The notes under the pieces were generated by a model. The model worked only from the letters and a program-made list of their open reading frames with translations. It searched no databases and was not told the origin of the DNA. A stretch of 64,000 nucleotides of DNA, from contig NZ_LNCD01000003.1 of the NCBI RefSeq assembly GCF_001542405.1, positions 124,001 to 188,000 of the forward strand, in the 5' to 3' direction. The DNA comes from Rhizobium altiplani. GTDB taxonomy: Bacteria > Pseudomonadota > Alphaproteobacteria > Rhizobiales > Rhizobiaceae. Positions 18,525 to 26,922 of this stretch are shown here, one piece after another (the stretch's first letter is position 1; each line of letters opens with the position of its first letter). Both the position numbers and the translations under genes were made by a program.

Positions 18525-19270
18525 CCGACGATCAGATCTGGCTGCCCCTCCGACAGGAACTCGACCGCTGGCAGCAGGCAGGTCGAAGGGCACGGCTCTG
18601 GTTACGCGACGACGACGCGATCGAGCCGACCGAAGCACTCGAGAGCCTGCTCGCGATCACAGGTCAAGCTTCCGTCCCGCTGACCATCGCCGTCATTCCA
18701 GCCTCGACTGGCGAAGCACTGGCAAAGCGCCTGTTGCGCGAAAACCATATCCTTGTCGCCGTTCACGGCTGGTCACATGCAAACCATGCCGGCCCGGAGG
18801 AAAAGAAACAGGAGCTCGGCCGCCATCGGCCGGCGGACCTCGTGCTCGGCGAATTGCGCGATGGCCTTGTCACCCTTCAAGGCCTTTACGCGCCCAGGCT
18901 CGTTCCAATGCTCGTGCCGCCCTGGAACAGGATTAGCGCCGAGCTCATCCCGCTGCTTGGAGCGCAGGGTTTTGATGCGCTGTCGATATTCGGCAGGACC
19001 ACGGCTGACAGCCCGATCCGCCTGTTGAACACGCATGTCGACGTCGTAAACCAGCGCGGACAGCGTGGGAACCGCCCGCATGCCGATCTGGTCGCGGAAT
19101 TGGTTGCGGAGTTGAAGGCGCGCTTTTCCAGGGACGATGAGCCGGTTGGCATTCTCACCCACCATCTGGTGCACGGCCCGTCGGAGTGGAAATTCCTGAC
19201 CCGCCTCTTTGAGGAGACCGGCAAACATCCGGGCGCCGCCTGGATGTCGGCGCGCGATCTGCTGGACTAG
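18521..19270 (+). CDS. Polysaccharide deacetylase family protein
   Basis: A 249-residue carbohydrate deacetylase-like protein of the NodB-homology superfamily. The metal-site features are LWLRDDDAIEP near residue 28 and VHGWSHANHA near residue 83, giving the Asp and His-x3-His pattern. LVPPWNRIS and GILTHHLVHG provide further conserved positions. There is no signal peptide, so it is cytoplasmic. The ATG at 18521 sits within the stop region of the upstream glycosyltransferase (ATGA overlap). It could remove N-acetyl groups from a sugar intermediate made by its partner. The 3' end overlaps the convergent MBL-fold gene by 4 nt. Confidence 0.85.
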   Translation: MTDDQIWLPLRQELDRWQQAGRRARLWLRDDDAIEPTEALESLLAITGQASVPLTIAVIPASTGEALAKRLLRENHILVAVHGWSHANHAGPEEKKQELGRHRPADLVLGELRDGLVTLQGLYAPRLVPMLVPPWNRISAELIPLLGAQGFDALSIFGRTTADSPIRLLNTHVDVVNQRGQRGNRPHADLVAELVAELKARFSRDDEPVGILTHHLVHGPSEWKFLTRLFEETGKHPGAAWMSARDLLD

Positions 19271-20097
19271 ATTTCGAGGACCTGATTATCCCTTGCGGCG
19301 AAAGCTCCTGGAAATGCGGCCTGGGCCTCCTGTTCCATCTGCTCGAGCTGCGTGTCGGTTCGCGATGGAGCATGGTGGAACAAGGCAAACTGCCTGGTAC
19401 CCGCCATTTTGGCCAGTTCGATGCCATGCTGCCAGGTGGAATGGCCGAAGCCCTTGAAGCGCTGCATCTCGTCTTCGTTGTAGGTGCAATCATAGACGGC
19501 GAGATCGACGTCCTTCATCATTTCAAGCGCAACCGGATCGTAAACGCCGGGGATATGCTCGATATCGTAGATCAAGGCGACGGAGCGCCCCTGCCATTCA
19601 ATGCGGTAGCCGATCGCACCGCCCGGATGGTTCAGCATGAAAGTCTTGATCTTGACGCCGGGCCGCGGCTCCAGCATCTGGCCGGCGTGAAAGTCGCGGA
19701 AACTCATCGTCGCCTGGCAGATGTCGGTCTTGACCGGGAACCATGGCGGGCTGATGAACTGCTCGATCATCTCGCGCGTGCTCATCTTGCCGTCGAGATG
19801 GCCCGACCAGATTGTCAAGTCGATCGTCGGATAATAGATGGCCTTGAAGAAGGGCAGGCCGATGATGTGGTCGTAATGGCAGTGGCTGAAGAACAGGTCG
19901 ACATCCCTGACATCCTCGTTGAGCATGGCAAGCCCGGCTTCGCGTACGCCTGATCCGGCGTCGAAGATCATCCGGTGTTCACCGCAGCGGATTTCGATAC
20001 ACGAGGTGTTGCCGCCATAGCGATCGAATTCGGGGCCCGAGACCGGGATGCTGCCGCGAACGCCCCAAAACTTTACCTGAAACAGATCTTTACTCAT
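19267..20097 (-). CDS. MBL-fold metallo-hydrolase
   Basis: A 276-residue metallo-beta-lactamase-fold protein of the PhnP/RNase Z-like group. It begins KFWGVRGSIPVSG with YGGNTSCIEIRCGE, a typical family N-terminus. The zinc motif is HCHYDH (H72, H74, D76, H77). The downstream metal ligands are likely in NHPGGAIGYRIEW, YDIEHIPG and the C-terminal FHHAPSRTD. The substrate is unknown; related proteins include phosphodiesterases acting on cyclic phosphates, which is intriguing next to cyclase genes but unproven. It is transcribed leftwards alone and converges on the deacetylase gene. Confidence 0.8.
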   Translation of the reverse strand: MSKDLFQVKFWGVRGSIPVSGPEFDRYGGNTSCIEIRCGEHRMIFDAGSGVREAGLAMLNEDVRDVDLFFSHCHYDHIIGLPFFKAIYYPTIDLTIWSGHLDGKMSTREMIEQFISPPWFPVKTDICQATMSFRDFHAGQMLEPRPGVKIKTFMLNHPGGAIGYRIEWQGRSVALIYDIEHIPGVYDPVALEMMKDVDLAVYDCTYNEDEMQRFKGFGHSTWQHGIELAKMAGTRQFALFHHAPSRTDTQLEQMEQEAQAAFPGAFAARDNQVLEI

Positions 20098-20459
20098 CGC
20101 GTCTTCAAAATGGGCCGACCTCTCTGCGCCATGGTAATCATACTTTGACGAACAAGCGAAGCGTTGAGTTTTGTCGGCGACCCGTATCCTTCGTGCCGTT
20201 TCTACCAGCTGCGAGCAGAATGGTAGATATTTCTAAGCAATCGGTTTTCACGCCAGAACGCAACTGCTTATGGTTTGTTTTCTGTAAACGGACGATGACG
20301 CCTGACAAGATGGGAGACGGCATGGCCCGCATTGCTTGTCTATTAGATGGTTTCTCGACTGCGGGAATACAATTGAGTGCTTCTCCGTCAATAGTATGAG
20401 AGCGCCGCGGGCGGTTTGGCCACGGGGCAGGACGACGATCGTGCCCCCTGTTTGTCCGC
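20098..20459. other. Intergenic stretch without a supported gene
   Basis: This 362-nt gap lies between the MBL-fold gene and the 3' end of the protocatechuate transporter operon. It is more AT-rich than its surroundings. Short open frames on both strands have no recognisable composition or motif. The only structure I see is the weak hairpin at 20424-20447. The part near 20100-20300 probably carries the promoter of the leftward MBL-fold gene. Confidence 0.5.
20424..20447 (-). terminator. Weak hairpin downstream of the pcaX-like gene
   Basis: GGGGCA at 20424-20429 pairs with TGCCCC at 20442-20447 around a 12-nt loop, starting 13 nt past the stop of the last transporter gene. There is no clear U-tract, so this is only a candidate terminator. 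Confidence 0.25.
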
Positions 20460-21176
20460 CTAATGCAGACCGCCAACGCCAAGCAAGCGCTCGACAGCCG
20501 CGTGGTCATCCGACAGCGCCTTTGGCGTACCGGCCCAGGCAAGGCGCCCGCGCTCCAGCACGATCACATGGTCGGCAAAATCAAGCGCGCTCTGGATGCG
20601 TTGTTCAACCAGCAGGATCGTCATGTCGCCGGTCTTCGCGAGCTCGGCGAACGCAGCCATGAGCTCCTCGCAGATGACGGGTGCCAGGCCCTCCAGCGGC
20701 TCGTCAAGCAGAAGCACCGACGGACGACCAAGGATCGTGCGTGCCGTCGACAGCATCTGCTGTTCGCCGCCCGAAAGCTGGTTGCCAAGATTGCGGCGTC
20801 GCTCCTTCAGGCGCGGGAACATGCCATAGGCTTCCTCAAGCGCACTCTTCGGCCGGCCCTTGAGGCCGACGAAGAGGTTCTCCTCCACCGTCAATGTCGG
20901 AAAGATGCAGCGCGCCTGGGGAACATAGCCCAGTCCCTTGCGCGCGCGTGACGCACTTGGCATGGCCGTCACGTCGGCACCACCGATCCGGATCGTGCCG
21001 TCGTAGCGTTTGGTCTGCCCGGCGAGCGTCGCAAGCAGGGTGGTCTTGCCCATTCCATTGCGGCCTAAAACGGCAAGGCGCGCGCCTGATGGAACGGAGA
21101 ATGAGATGCCTTCGAGAACACGTGTCGGCCCGTAGCCGGCGGACAGGTTTTCGACCTCAAGCGGCGTGGCTGGCAT
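20460..21176 (-). CDS. pcaX: Protocatechuate/branched-chain-type ABC transporter ATPase (LivF-like)
   Basis: A 238-residue ATPase of the Liv family, the last of five transporter genes. Walker A is GRNGMGKTT, the signature is LSGGEQQM and Walker B is VLLLDEPLEGLAP; the LEGLAP ending is characteristic of LivF. I chose the ATG at 21176, with GGAG at an 8-nt spacing, which overlaps the end of the LivG-like gene by 20 nt. Next to pcaDCHGB, and in the same order as the PcaQ-regulated protocatechuate importer PcaMNVWX of Sinorhizobium meliloti, it most likely powers protocatechuate uptake. The gene letter is assigned by position. Confidence 0.85.
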   Translation of the reverse strand: MPATPLEVENLSAGYGPTRVLEGISFSVPSGARLAVLGRNGMGKTTLLATLAGQTKRYDGTIRIGGADVTAMPSASRARKGLGYVPQARCIFPTLTVEENLFVGLKGRPKSALEEAYGMFPRLKERRRNLGNQLSGGEQQMLSTARTILGRPSVLLLDEPLEGLAPVICEELMAAFAELAKTGDMTILLVEQRIQSALDFADHVIVLERGRLAWAGTPKALSDDHAAVERLLGVGGLH

Positions 21177-21921
21177 TGGCATAGCTCCCGAGATAGGCCT
21201 CGCGAACGCGGGCATCCTTGGTAACGTCGGCGGGCGATCCATCGAAGATGATCGTGCCTGCCGCGAGGACGACAACGCGCTTGGCGAAACGGAAAACAAG
21301 ATCCATGTCGTGCTCGATCATCAAGACAGCAAGATCGGCGGGCAGGTCGGCAAGCGCCTGCTCGATGCGACCGGTGTCGCTCTGGGGAACGCCGGCGGCC
21401 GGCTCGTCAAGCAGGAGCACCTTTGGCCGCAGGGCCATCGCAACGGCGATTTCCAGGAGCCGCTGCTGGCCGTACGCAATCTCGTTCACCTTGCGATGCA
21501 TGAGGTGGGCGATCCCCAGCGTACTGAGCAGCTCGCTGACTTCATCCATCACATCGGGCATGGCAAGAAAATTCCCGAACATGCGCCCCGTGCGTCCTTG
21601 ACGCTGGAGGATGGCAAGGGCGACATGCTCGGCCGACGTCATCTCGAGGAAGAGCCGGGTAACCTGGAAGGACCGCACCAGGCCGCGCTTGACACGGCCA
21701 TTGGCACCAACTTTGGTGACAGTCTCGCCCGCAAGCCGGACATCGCCGGAATCGGGCTGCAAGTTGCCGGTCACAAGATTGACGAAGGTGGTTTTGCCCG
21801 CACCGTTCGGTCCGATCAGCGCCACGCGATCGCCCGGCGCCATCGACAGCGAGACATCGTTTGTCACGGCAAGGCCGCCGAAGGATTTCTTCAGGTTGGC
21901 AACTTCGAAGACGGCGTTCAT
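21157..21921 (-). CDS. pcaW: Protocatechuate/branched-chain-type ABC transporter ATPase (LivG-like)
   Basis: A 254-residue Liv-family ATPase. Walker A is GPNGAGKTT, Walker B is VLLLDEPAAGVPQSD, and the H-loop is in LAVLMIEHDMDLVF. The signature motif reads IAYGQQRLLEI, the LivG form of the usual LSGG. It pairs with the LivF-like ATPase encoded just downstream. Its start overlaps the end of the LivM-like permease gene by 4 nt. The assignment to protocatechuate transport rests on the neighbouring pca operon and on the PcaQ-like box upstream of the first transporter gene. Confidence 0.85.
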   Translation of the reverse strand: MNAVFEVANLKKSFGGLAVTNDVSLSMAPGDRVALIGPNGAGKTTFVNLVTGNLQPDSGDVRLAGETVTKVGANGRVKRGLVRSFQVTRLFLEMTSAEHVALAILQRQGRTGRMFGNFLAMPDVMDEVSELLSTLGIAHLMHRKVNEIAYGQQRLLEIAVAMALRPKVLLLDEPAAGVPQSDTGRIEQALADLPADLAVLMIEHDMDLVFRFAKRVVVLAAGTIIFDGSPADVTKDARVREAYLGSYANASHAA

Positions 21922-22928
21922 TGTCCCGCCTCCTTCCTGCGGTTAAAGAAGGCTGCGGCGGAGCCGTAGAGCCCCTTCGGCGCGAAAAGGACAACGGCGA
22001 TCAAAAGCGCGCCCACCATCGTCAACCAGTGGAATGGATTTGCCGCCGAGACATAGTCCTCGAAGAGCATGAAGATCACCGTGCCGGAAAGCCCACCGAA
22101 CAGTGAGCCCGTGCCACCAAGAACGAGCATGACCAGTGACTCCGCCGACAGGGTGAAGGAGAGACTGTCAAGGCCAACGACCTGTGTGGTGATGGCGTTA
22201 AGTGCCCCACCGACGCCGGCGACCGCACCCGAGATCACATACATCTTCATCAGGGCAGCCTTTGGCGAGGCCCCCATGGCCTTAATGCGCAACGGATCCT
22301 CCTTTATGCCACGGCACAACATGCCGAAGGGCGAGCGCACGATGAGACGCAGAAGCACAAAGACGATGAGCAGCAGGACAATCGCAAAGACGTAGGCGGT
22401 ATGGCCGTAGAGATCGAATTCGAAATATCCGAGGATCGGGTCGGCAGAGATCCCGGACAGACCGTCACTCCCACCGGTCCAGCTGGACGCCTTGTTGGCG
22501 AACTCGTGGAAGAGATGGATGAGCGCGATCGACAGGACGAGTTGCGGCAGGCCATGGCCACGCAGGATAATGACACCGCTGATCAGTCCCGCGACAGCGC
22601 CGCCAGCGATGCCCGCAAGGGTCATCAGCAGCGGATCATTGATGCCATAATGCGCCGAGAGAATACCTGCGGCATAGGCGCCCGAACCAAAGAGGGCCGC
22701 GTGTCCAAGCGTCGCGACGCCGCAATAGCCCGTGACAAGATCAAGCGAGAGAACAAGCAGGGCGACAGCGACGATGCGGGTAAGCAGCGCAAGATTGTCA
22801 GGAAACAGGAAGTAGCCGATGACGGCAACGATCAGGATCGCCACAGCGCCTGCCGCATCACGGCCGAGCGATCGATGGGGGCGGGCGGAGGCGGAAACGC
22901 CTGCTTCGGTGTTCATGACGGCAGCCAT
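21918..22928 (-). CDS. pcaV: Protocatechuate/branched-chain-type ABC permease (LivM-like)
   Basis: A 336-residue integral membrane permease of the LivM family. It has about 8-10 hydrophobic segments, including DLVTGYCGVATLGHAALFGSGAYAAG, the conserved LivM block, and the ATPase-contact region GIKEDPLRIKAMGASPKAALMKMYVIS. It forms the channel with the LivH-like protein encoded immediately upstream (2-nt gap). ATG codons at 22928 and 22916 are both possible starts; the longer one is given. A role in protocatechuate import is inferred from operon context. Confidence 0.85.
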   Translation of the reverse strand: MAAVMNTEAGVSASARPHRSLGRDAAGAVAILIVAVIGYFLFPDNLALLTRIVAVALLVLSLDLVTGYCGVATLGHAALFGSGAYAAGILSAHYGINDPLLMTLAGIAGGAVAGLISGVIILRGHGLPQLVLSIALIHLFHEFANKASSWTGGSDGLSGISADPILGYFEFDLYGHTAYVFAIVLLLIVFVLLRLIVRSPFGMLCRGIKEDPLRIKAMGASPKAALMKMYVISGAVAGVGGALNAITTQVVGLDSLSFTLSAESLVMLVLGGTGSLFGGLSGTVIFMLFEDYVSAANPFHWLTMVGALLIAVVLFAPKGLYGSAAAFFNRRKEAGQ

Positions 22929-22930
22929 TT

Positions 22931-23794
22931 CTATTTCGTCCTTCCCGCCAGACCGCGCGGGAAGATGCAGATGATCGCAATGACCGCGAGGTAGAAGAAG
23001 AATTCACCGAATTCCGGCATCAGGTAGCGTCCTGTCGTATCGATGCCGCCGAGCAGGAGGCAGGCGATCAATGCGCCCGGGATGGACCCGGCACCGCCGA
23101 CCGAAACGACCACGAGGAAGGTCACCATATAGCGCAGTGCGTAGTAGGGTTCGACCGGCAGCAGTTCGGCGCCGACAACCCCGCCGAATGCGGCAAGGCC
23201 AACGGCAACGGCAAAGCTTAGCGCATAGATGATCTCGGTGCGTACCCCGAGTGCTGCCGCCATCGACGCATTGTCGACGGAGGCGCGCAGCTTCACGCCA
23301 AAGCTGGTCCTTTCGATCGCATACCAAAGTCCGCCGGCGACTGCGAGACCGCACAGGATAGCAAACAGGCGGTGAACAGGGATGGTTCGGAAGCCAAGGT
23401 CCGCCGAACCCTGCAATCCCGATGGCAGCGGGATCGTCTTCAGCGTTGGACCAAACACGTAGTTGGCAATGCCGATGATGCAGAAGGTAATGCCGATTGT
23501 CATCAGCACCTGCGTCAGCTCTGGCGCCCCATAAATCCGCCTGTAGAGAAAGCGTTCGACAGGAATTGCGATGATGACGGTCCCAACGACAGCGGCAATC
23601 ACCGCAACACCGTAGCCAAGCCCGAGATCGCGCGCGGCATAGGACGCGATGTAACCGCCGATCATGGCGAAGGCGCCGTGGGCGAGATTGACGACGCGCA
23701 TCAATCCCATGGTTACCGACAGACCGATCGAGATGACGAACAGCACCATGCCATAGGCAAGCGCATCGACGGCTATGCTGAAGACTGTTTGCAT
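22931..23794 (-). CDS. pcaN: Protocatechuate/branched-chain-type ABC permease (LivH-like)
   Basis: A 287-residue LivH-type permease. It opens with a hydrophobic segment (IAVDALAYGMVLFVISIGLSVTMG) and the conserved MRVVNLAHGAFAMIGGYIA block. It ends with AGSIPGALIACLLLGGIDTTGRYL and FPRGLAGR, typical of the family. I chose the ATG at 23794 because the preceding frame to 23860 has no membrane-protein character. It lies 98 nt downstream of the binding-protein gene and 2 nt upstream of the LivM-like gene. Confidence 0.85.
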   Translation of the reverse strand: MQTVFSIAVDALAYGMVLFVISIGLSVTMGLMRVVNLAHGAFAMIGGYIASYAARDLGLGYGVAVIAAVVGTVIIAIPVERFLYRRIYGAPELTQVLMTIGITFCIIGIANYVFGPTLKTIPLPSGLQGSADLGFRTIPVHRLFAILCGLAVAGGLWYAIERTSFGVKLRASVDNASMAAALGVRTEIIYALSFAVAVGLAAFGGVVGAELLPVEPYYALRYMVTFLVVVSVGGAGSIPGALIACLLLGGIDTTGRYLMPEFGEFFFYLAVIAIICIFPRGLAGRTK

Positions 23795-23892
23795 GAGGCT
23801 ATCCCGATGCTGTTGGAGCGGGCCGGCATTGCGGTGCTGAGAGCGCGCTCGGCGCCGCAAGCATCCCGGTCCGCTGCAGATGTCAGAGGTCG

Positions 23893-25065
23893 CTACTTCG
23901 CAGCCGCAAGGCCAGGGTCGCCCTGCTTTTCGAACGTCTGGACTTCCTTGTTGTAATAGGTGCCATCATCGGCCTTGGTGACTTCGCGCAGGTAGATGTT
24001 CTGCGTGATATGGCGGCTTTCCGGATCGATCGAGACCGGACCGCGCGGGCTGACCCACGTCAGGCCCTTGACTGCCTCGACTGCCTTGGCTGCATCCTGC
24101 TTGCCGCCGGTCGCCTCGATCATCTTGTAGATGACGTTCATGCCGTCATAGGCACCGACAGCCGGGAAGGACAGTTCCGCCTTGCTGCCAATTGCCTTGG
24201 CTGCAGCCTCGACAAACGCCTTGTTCTCCGGCGAATCATGCGAGACGGCATAATGGAATGTTGTCTGGATGCCGAGAGCAGCATCGCCAAGTGCCGGAAG
24301 ATCGGATTCCTGCGTCAGGTCACCTGGCGCAAAGAACTTGATACCGGCAGCCTTGAGGCCGTTTTCATTGTAGGCCTTGACGAAGCCGAGCGTCGTCGGA
24401 CCGGATGGCAGGAAGGCGAAAACGCCCTGCGCGCCGGAATCCTTGATACGCTGCATGATCGGGCTGAAATCGTTGGTCGAGAGCGGCATGCGGATCGCCT
24501 CGACGACCTGACCGCCTTCCTTCTCGAAGGCCGCCTTGAAGGCATTCTCGGCGTCGACGCCCGGACCGTAGTCGCTGACGACGGAGATGACCTTGCTGAC
24601 GCCGGCGTCATGGGCAACCTTGGCGATCGGCGTCGAGGTCTGCCACGTGGTAAACGAGGTGCGCACCACCAGCGGGCTCTTGGTGACGATTGCCGATGTG
24701 GCCGCGTTCATGATGACGAGCGGCGTATTCGCCTGCTTCAGGATCGGCGTCACGGCCATCGCGTCAGGCGTGAAATAGAATCCCGCGAGGTACTGGACCT
24801 TTTCCTTGACGACCAGCTCCTGCGCCAGCGCCTTCGACTGCGCCGGATCGGCCGCGGGCAGATCGCGATAGATCACTTCGACGGTGTTGTCGCCGACCTT
24901 GTTGCCGTTGATCGCCATGTAGGCATCGATACCGGCTTTGAAGTTCTTGCCCTGCAGGGCGAACGGACCAGAGAACGGCCCGACGACGCCGACCTTGATG
25001 GTATCGGCATAGGCCGCTGTGCTCATGACGACTGCCGCAACGGCGGCCAGAACAAACCGTTTCAT
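23893..25065 (-). CDS. pcaM: Periplasmic binding protein of the protocatechuate/Liv-type importer
   Basis: About 390 residues. A Sec signal peptide (MKRFVLAAVAAVVMSTAAYA, cleavage after AYA) precedes a Peripla_BP_6/Leu-Ile-Val-type binding fold starting DTIKVGVVGPFSGPFALQGK. The ATG at 25065 has GGGAGG about 5 nt upstream, which excludes longer starts. It follows pcaB on the same strand after 129 nt. That gap holds a near-palindrome matching the pcaD/pcaQ intergenic box, so PcaQ control independent of the pcaD promoter is likely. The aromatic ligand is inferred from context, not from binding residues. Confidence 0.85.
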   Translation of the reverse strand: MKRFVLAAVAAVVMSTAAYADTIKVGVVGPFSGPFALQGKNFKAGIDAYMAINGNKVGDNTVEVIYRDLPAADPAQSKALAQELVVKEKVQYLAGFYFTPDAMAVTPILKQANTPLVIMNAATSAIVTKSPLVVRTSFTTWQTSTPIAKVAHDAGVSKVISVVSDYGPGVDAENAFKAAFEKEGGQVVEAIRMPLSTNDFSPIMQRIKDSGAQGVFAFLPSGPTTLGFVKAYNENGLKAAGIKFFAPGDLTQESDLPALGDAALGIQTTFHYAVSHDSPENKAFVEAAAKAIGSKAELSFPAVGAYDGMNVIYKMIEATGGKQDAAKAVEAVKGLTWVSPRGPVSIDPESRHITQNIYLREVTKADDGTYYNKEVQTFEKQGDPGLAAAK

Positions 25066-25182
25066 AAATCCTCCCATTGACGATGGCGCACTCCCACGCC
25101 GCCGCTTTAGTTCACAGCTAAAGCCTTGGCGATAGTGTCTCATTCAAAACGGTAATGTAAAATGAAATAAACGGCAAAAATC

Positions 25183-25198
25183 ATACCTCGAGGGTTAT
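25183..25198 (-). promoter_or_regulatory. Candidate PcaQ box upstream of the transporter operon
   Basis: On the minus strand this reads ATAACCCTCGAGGTAT, the same ATAAC-N6-GKTAT layout as the 29021-29036 palindrome. From memory, it fits the PcaQ consensus reported for Sinorhizobium (ATAACC-N4-GGTTAA). Symmetry extends outwards to 25178-25203. The pcaB stop codon (25195-25197) lies inside the box, which is 118 nt upstream of the pcaM-like start. Confidence 0.6.
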
Positions 25199-26244
25199 GA
25201 TTTGTGCCCAATTCGCGTGATATTGCCGGCCAGTTCCAGAGCCAGGCGAAGCGAAGTGGCCGTCGCCATGACCATTTGCGGCAGAATGAGCCATTCCAGC
25301 GTCCACGCCGCGCCCGATCGCTCCTGTTCGTGCACCAGCGACTGATGCATGCCGGAGAGTTGGGTCGCATTGAAGCGCGCCAGAGCAACGAGCGTTTCGG
25401 CTGCGACCGGGTTTTGCTTGTGCGCCATTGCGGACGAACCGCCACCCCCTGACAGTTCGATCTCATCGCCCGCCTGCGCCAGAAGAGCGACATCCTGCCC
25501 GAATTTGCCAAGGCTGCCACCGATCAGCGACAGCAGATTGGCGAAATCCGCGACGACCCCACGTTGGCTTTGCCATTGCGGCGTGTCTGAGAGGCCGAGC
25601 TCCTGGGCCAGGGCTGAGCGCACGGCTGGGGCAAGATCCTGAAGCTTGTCCAGAGTACCGGCTGCCCCGCCGAACTGCAGGGGAAAGCCCTGTTCGGTCA
25701 GCCGGTCCCGATAACCGGCAAGCGGTGCGCGCCAGGCGCGAAGACGATCAGAGACTGTGATCGCGATCGCAGCCTGCATGCGGGTCCGCCCCATCAAAGC
25801 GCTTTTCCCGAACTGCGCATCGAGACTGTCGAACACCTTGGCAAGCTTCGAAAGCCGATTTGAAAACAGGAACGCGATTGCCTTCAGGCGAACCATCAGG
25901 CTGGTATCGATGACATCCTGGCTCGTGGCGCCGAGGTGAACGCAATCAAAGTACGGCTCCCCGACTGCCTCGCGCAGCTGTTTCACGAGATCGGCAACGA
26001 CAACCCCGTCGCGGGCCGTGGCCGTTCTCAGATTGAGGACATTCGGCTCAAACGTTGCGCAGACCGTGCCGATATGGCGTGCCGCTTCATGCGAAATCAG
26101 ACCGTGCCCGGCCTCGGCCCTGGCGAGTGCTGCTTCGAACGCGAGCATGGCTCGAATATCCGCCGCCGCGGAGAAATACGAAGCCGTCTCCTCGTCGCCG
26201 AGCAGGCCAGACAGAAACGGGTGATCAAAGGCTGAGATGGTCAT
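25195..26244 (-). CDS. pcaB: 3-carboxy-cis,cis-muconate cycloisomerase
   Basis: A 349-residue fumarase/aspartase-superfamily enzyme that cyclises beta-carboxymuconate to gamma-carboxymuconolactone. The superfamily signature GGSSAMAHKQNPVAAE is present, as are HLGATSQDVIDTSLM and GRTRMQAAIAITV (active-site regions). It is somewhat shorter than many PcaB proteins (about 350-450). I chose the ATG at 26244 (MTISAFDHPF), where family similarity begins; the frame extends to 26283. It is the last gene of pcaDCHGB, and its 3' end carries the candidate PcaQ box of the next operon. Confidence 0.92.
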   Translation of the reverse strand: MTISAFDHPFLSGLLGDEETASYFSAAADIRAMLAFEAALARAEAGHGLISHEAARHIGTVCATFEPNVLNLRTATARDGVVVADLVKQLREAVGEPYFDCVHLGATSQDVIDTSLMVRLKAIAFLFSNRLSKLAKVFDSLDAQFGKSALMGRTRMQAAIAITVSDRLRAWRAPLAGYRDRLTEQGFPLQFGGAAGTLDKLQDLAPAVRSALAQELGLSDTPQWQSQRGVVADFANLLSLIGGSLGKFGQDVALLAQAGDEIELSGGGGSSAMAHKQNPVAAETLVALARFNATQLSGMHQSLVHEQERSGAAWTLEWLILPQMVMATATSLRLALELAGNITRIGHKS

Positions 26245-26307
26245 CGGTGTCTTTCTTGCTGCGACCGACAACTGCGCCTGCAATGGCCTTAACGCAAGTC
26301 CCTGCGG

Positions 26308-26922
26308 TCAGATATCGAGGAACACGGTCTCCCTGTCGCCCTGCAGCCGGATGTCGAAAGTATAGGTCGATCCGTCACGCTGGGCGATCAGCGTGTCGAC
26401 GCGTTCCCGGTGCTCGATGCGCAGAAGCAGCGGGTCGGCCTTGTTGGCTTCGGCCTCCTCTGGAAAATACATGCGCGTATGCAGGCCGATGTTGATGCCG
26501 CGTGCGACGATCCAGAAGGTGATATGTGGCGCCATCTTGCGGCCGTCCTTGAAGGGAACGCGGCCCGGCTTGACGGTGTCGAAGGTGAAAACGCCGTCTT
26601 CGGCGCGTGTCGGGCAACGGCCCCAGCCGGTAAAGTTCGGATCTGCCGTGCCACGCATCTCCGACGGGCTGTTATAGAGGCCGGCGCCGTCGGCCTGCCA
26701 GATTTCGATGACTGCATCGCGTACCAGGGCACCGGCACCGTCAAAAACGCGGCCTGTCACCGTGATGCGCTCGCCAAGCGTCTTGTCGTTGACCATCACC
26801 GTTCCGAGGTCATTTTCATAGACGCCCTTGATGTCACAGAAGTTCGGGGTCAGGCCGATATGGACATAGGGGCCTGCCGTCTGTGAGGGCGTTTCCTTGA
26901 GATAGCCGAGTTCCTGAACCAT
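26308..26922 (-). CDS. pcaG: Protocatechuate 3,4-dioxygenase alpha subunit
   Basis: A 204-residue alpha subunit of the non-haem Fe(III) intradiol dioxygenase that cleaves protocatechuate. It begins LKETPSQTAGPYVHIGL, typical of PcaG, with the core AVIEIWQADGAGLYNSP and APHITFWIVARGINIGLHTRMYFPEE. The iron ligands are in PcaH, as expected for the alpha chain. Its ATG shares one base with the pcaH stop (TGATG), ensuring balanced synthesis of the two subunits. Confidence 0.95.
   Translation of the reverse strand: MVQELGYLKETPSQTAGPYVHIGLTPNFCDIKGVYENDLGTVMVNDKTLGERITVTGRVFDGAGALVRDAVIEIWQADGAGLYNSPSEMRGTADPNFTGWGRCPTRAEDGVFTFDTVKPGRVPFKDGRKMAPHITFWIVARGINIGLHTRMYFPEEAEANKADPLLLRIEHRERVDTLIAQRDGSTYTFDIRLQGDRETVFLDI

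Noticed and set aside
20138..20542. Open frames in the 20.1-20.5 kb gap
   Set aside because: No ribosome site, motif or conserved composition; part overlaps the LivF-like gene end.
24010..25080. A 356-codon plus-strand open frame
   Set aside because: It is antisense to the periplasmic binding-protein gene with its signal peptide; the product is Arg/Asp-rich shadow sequence.
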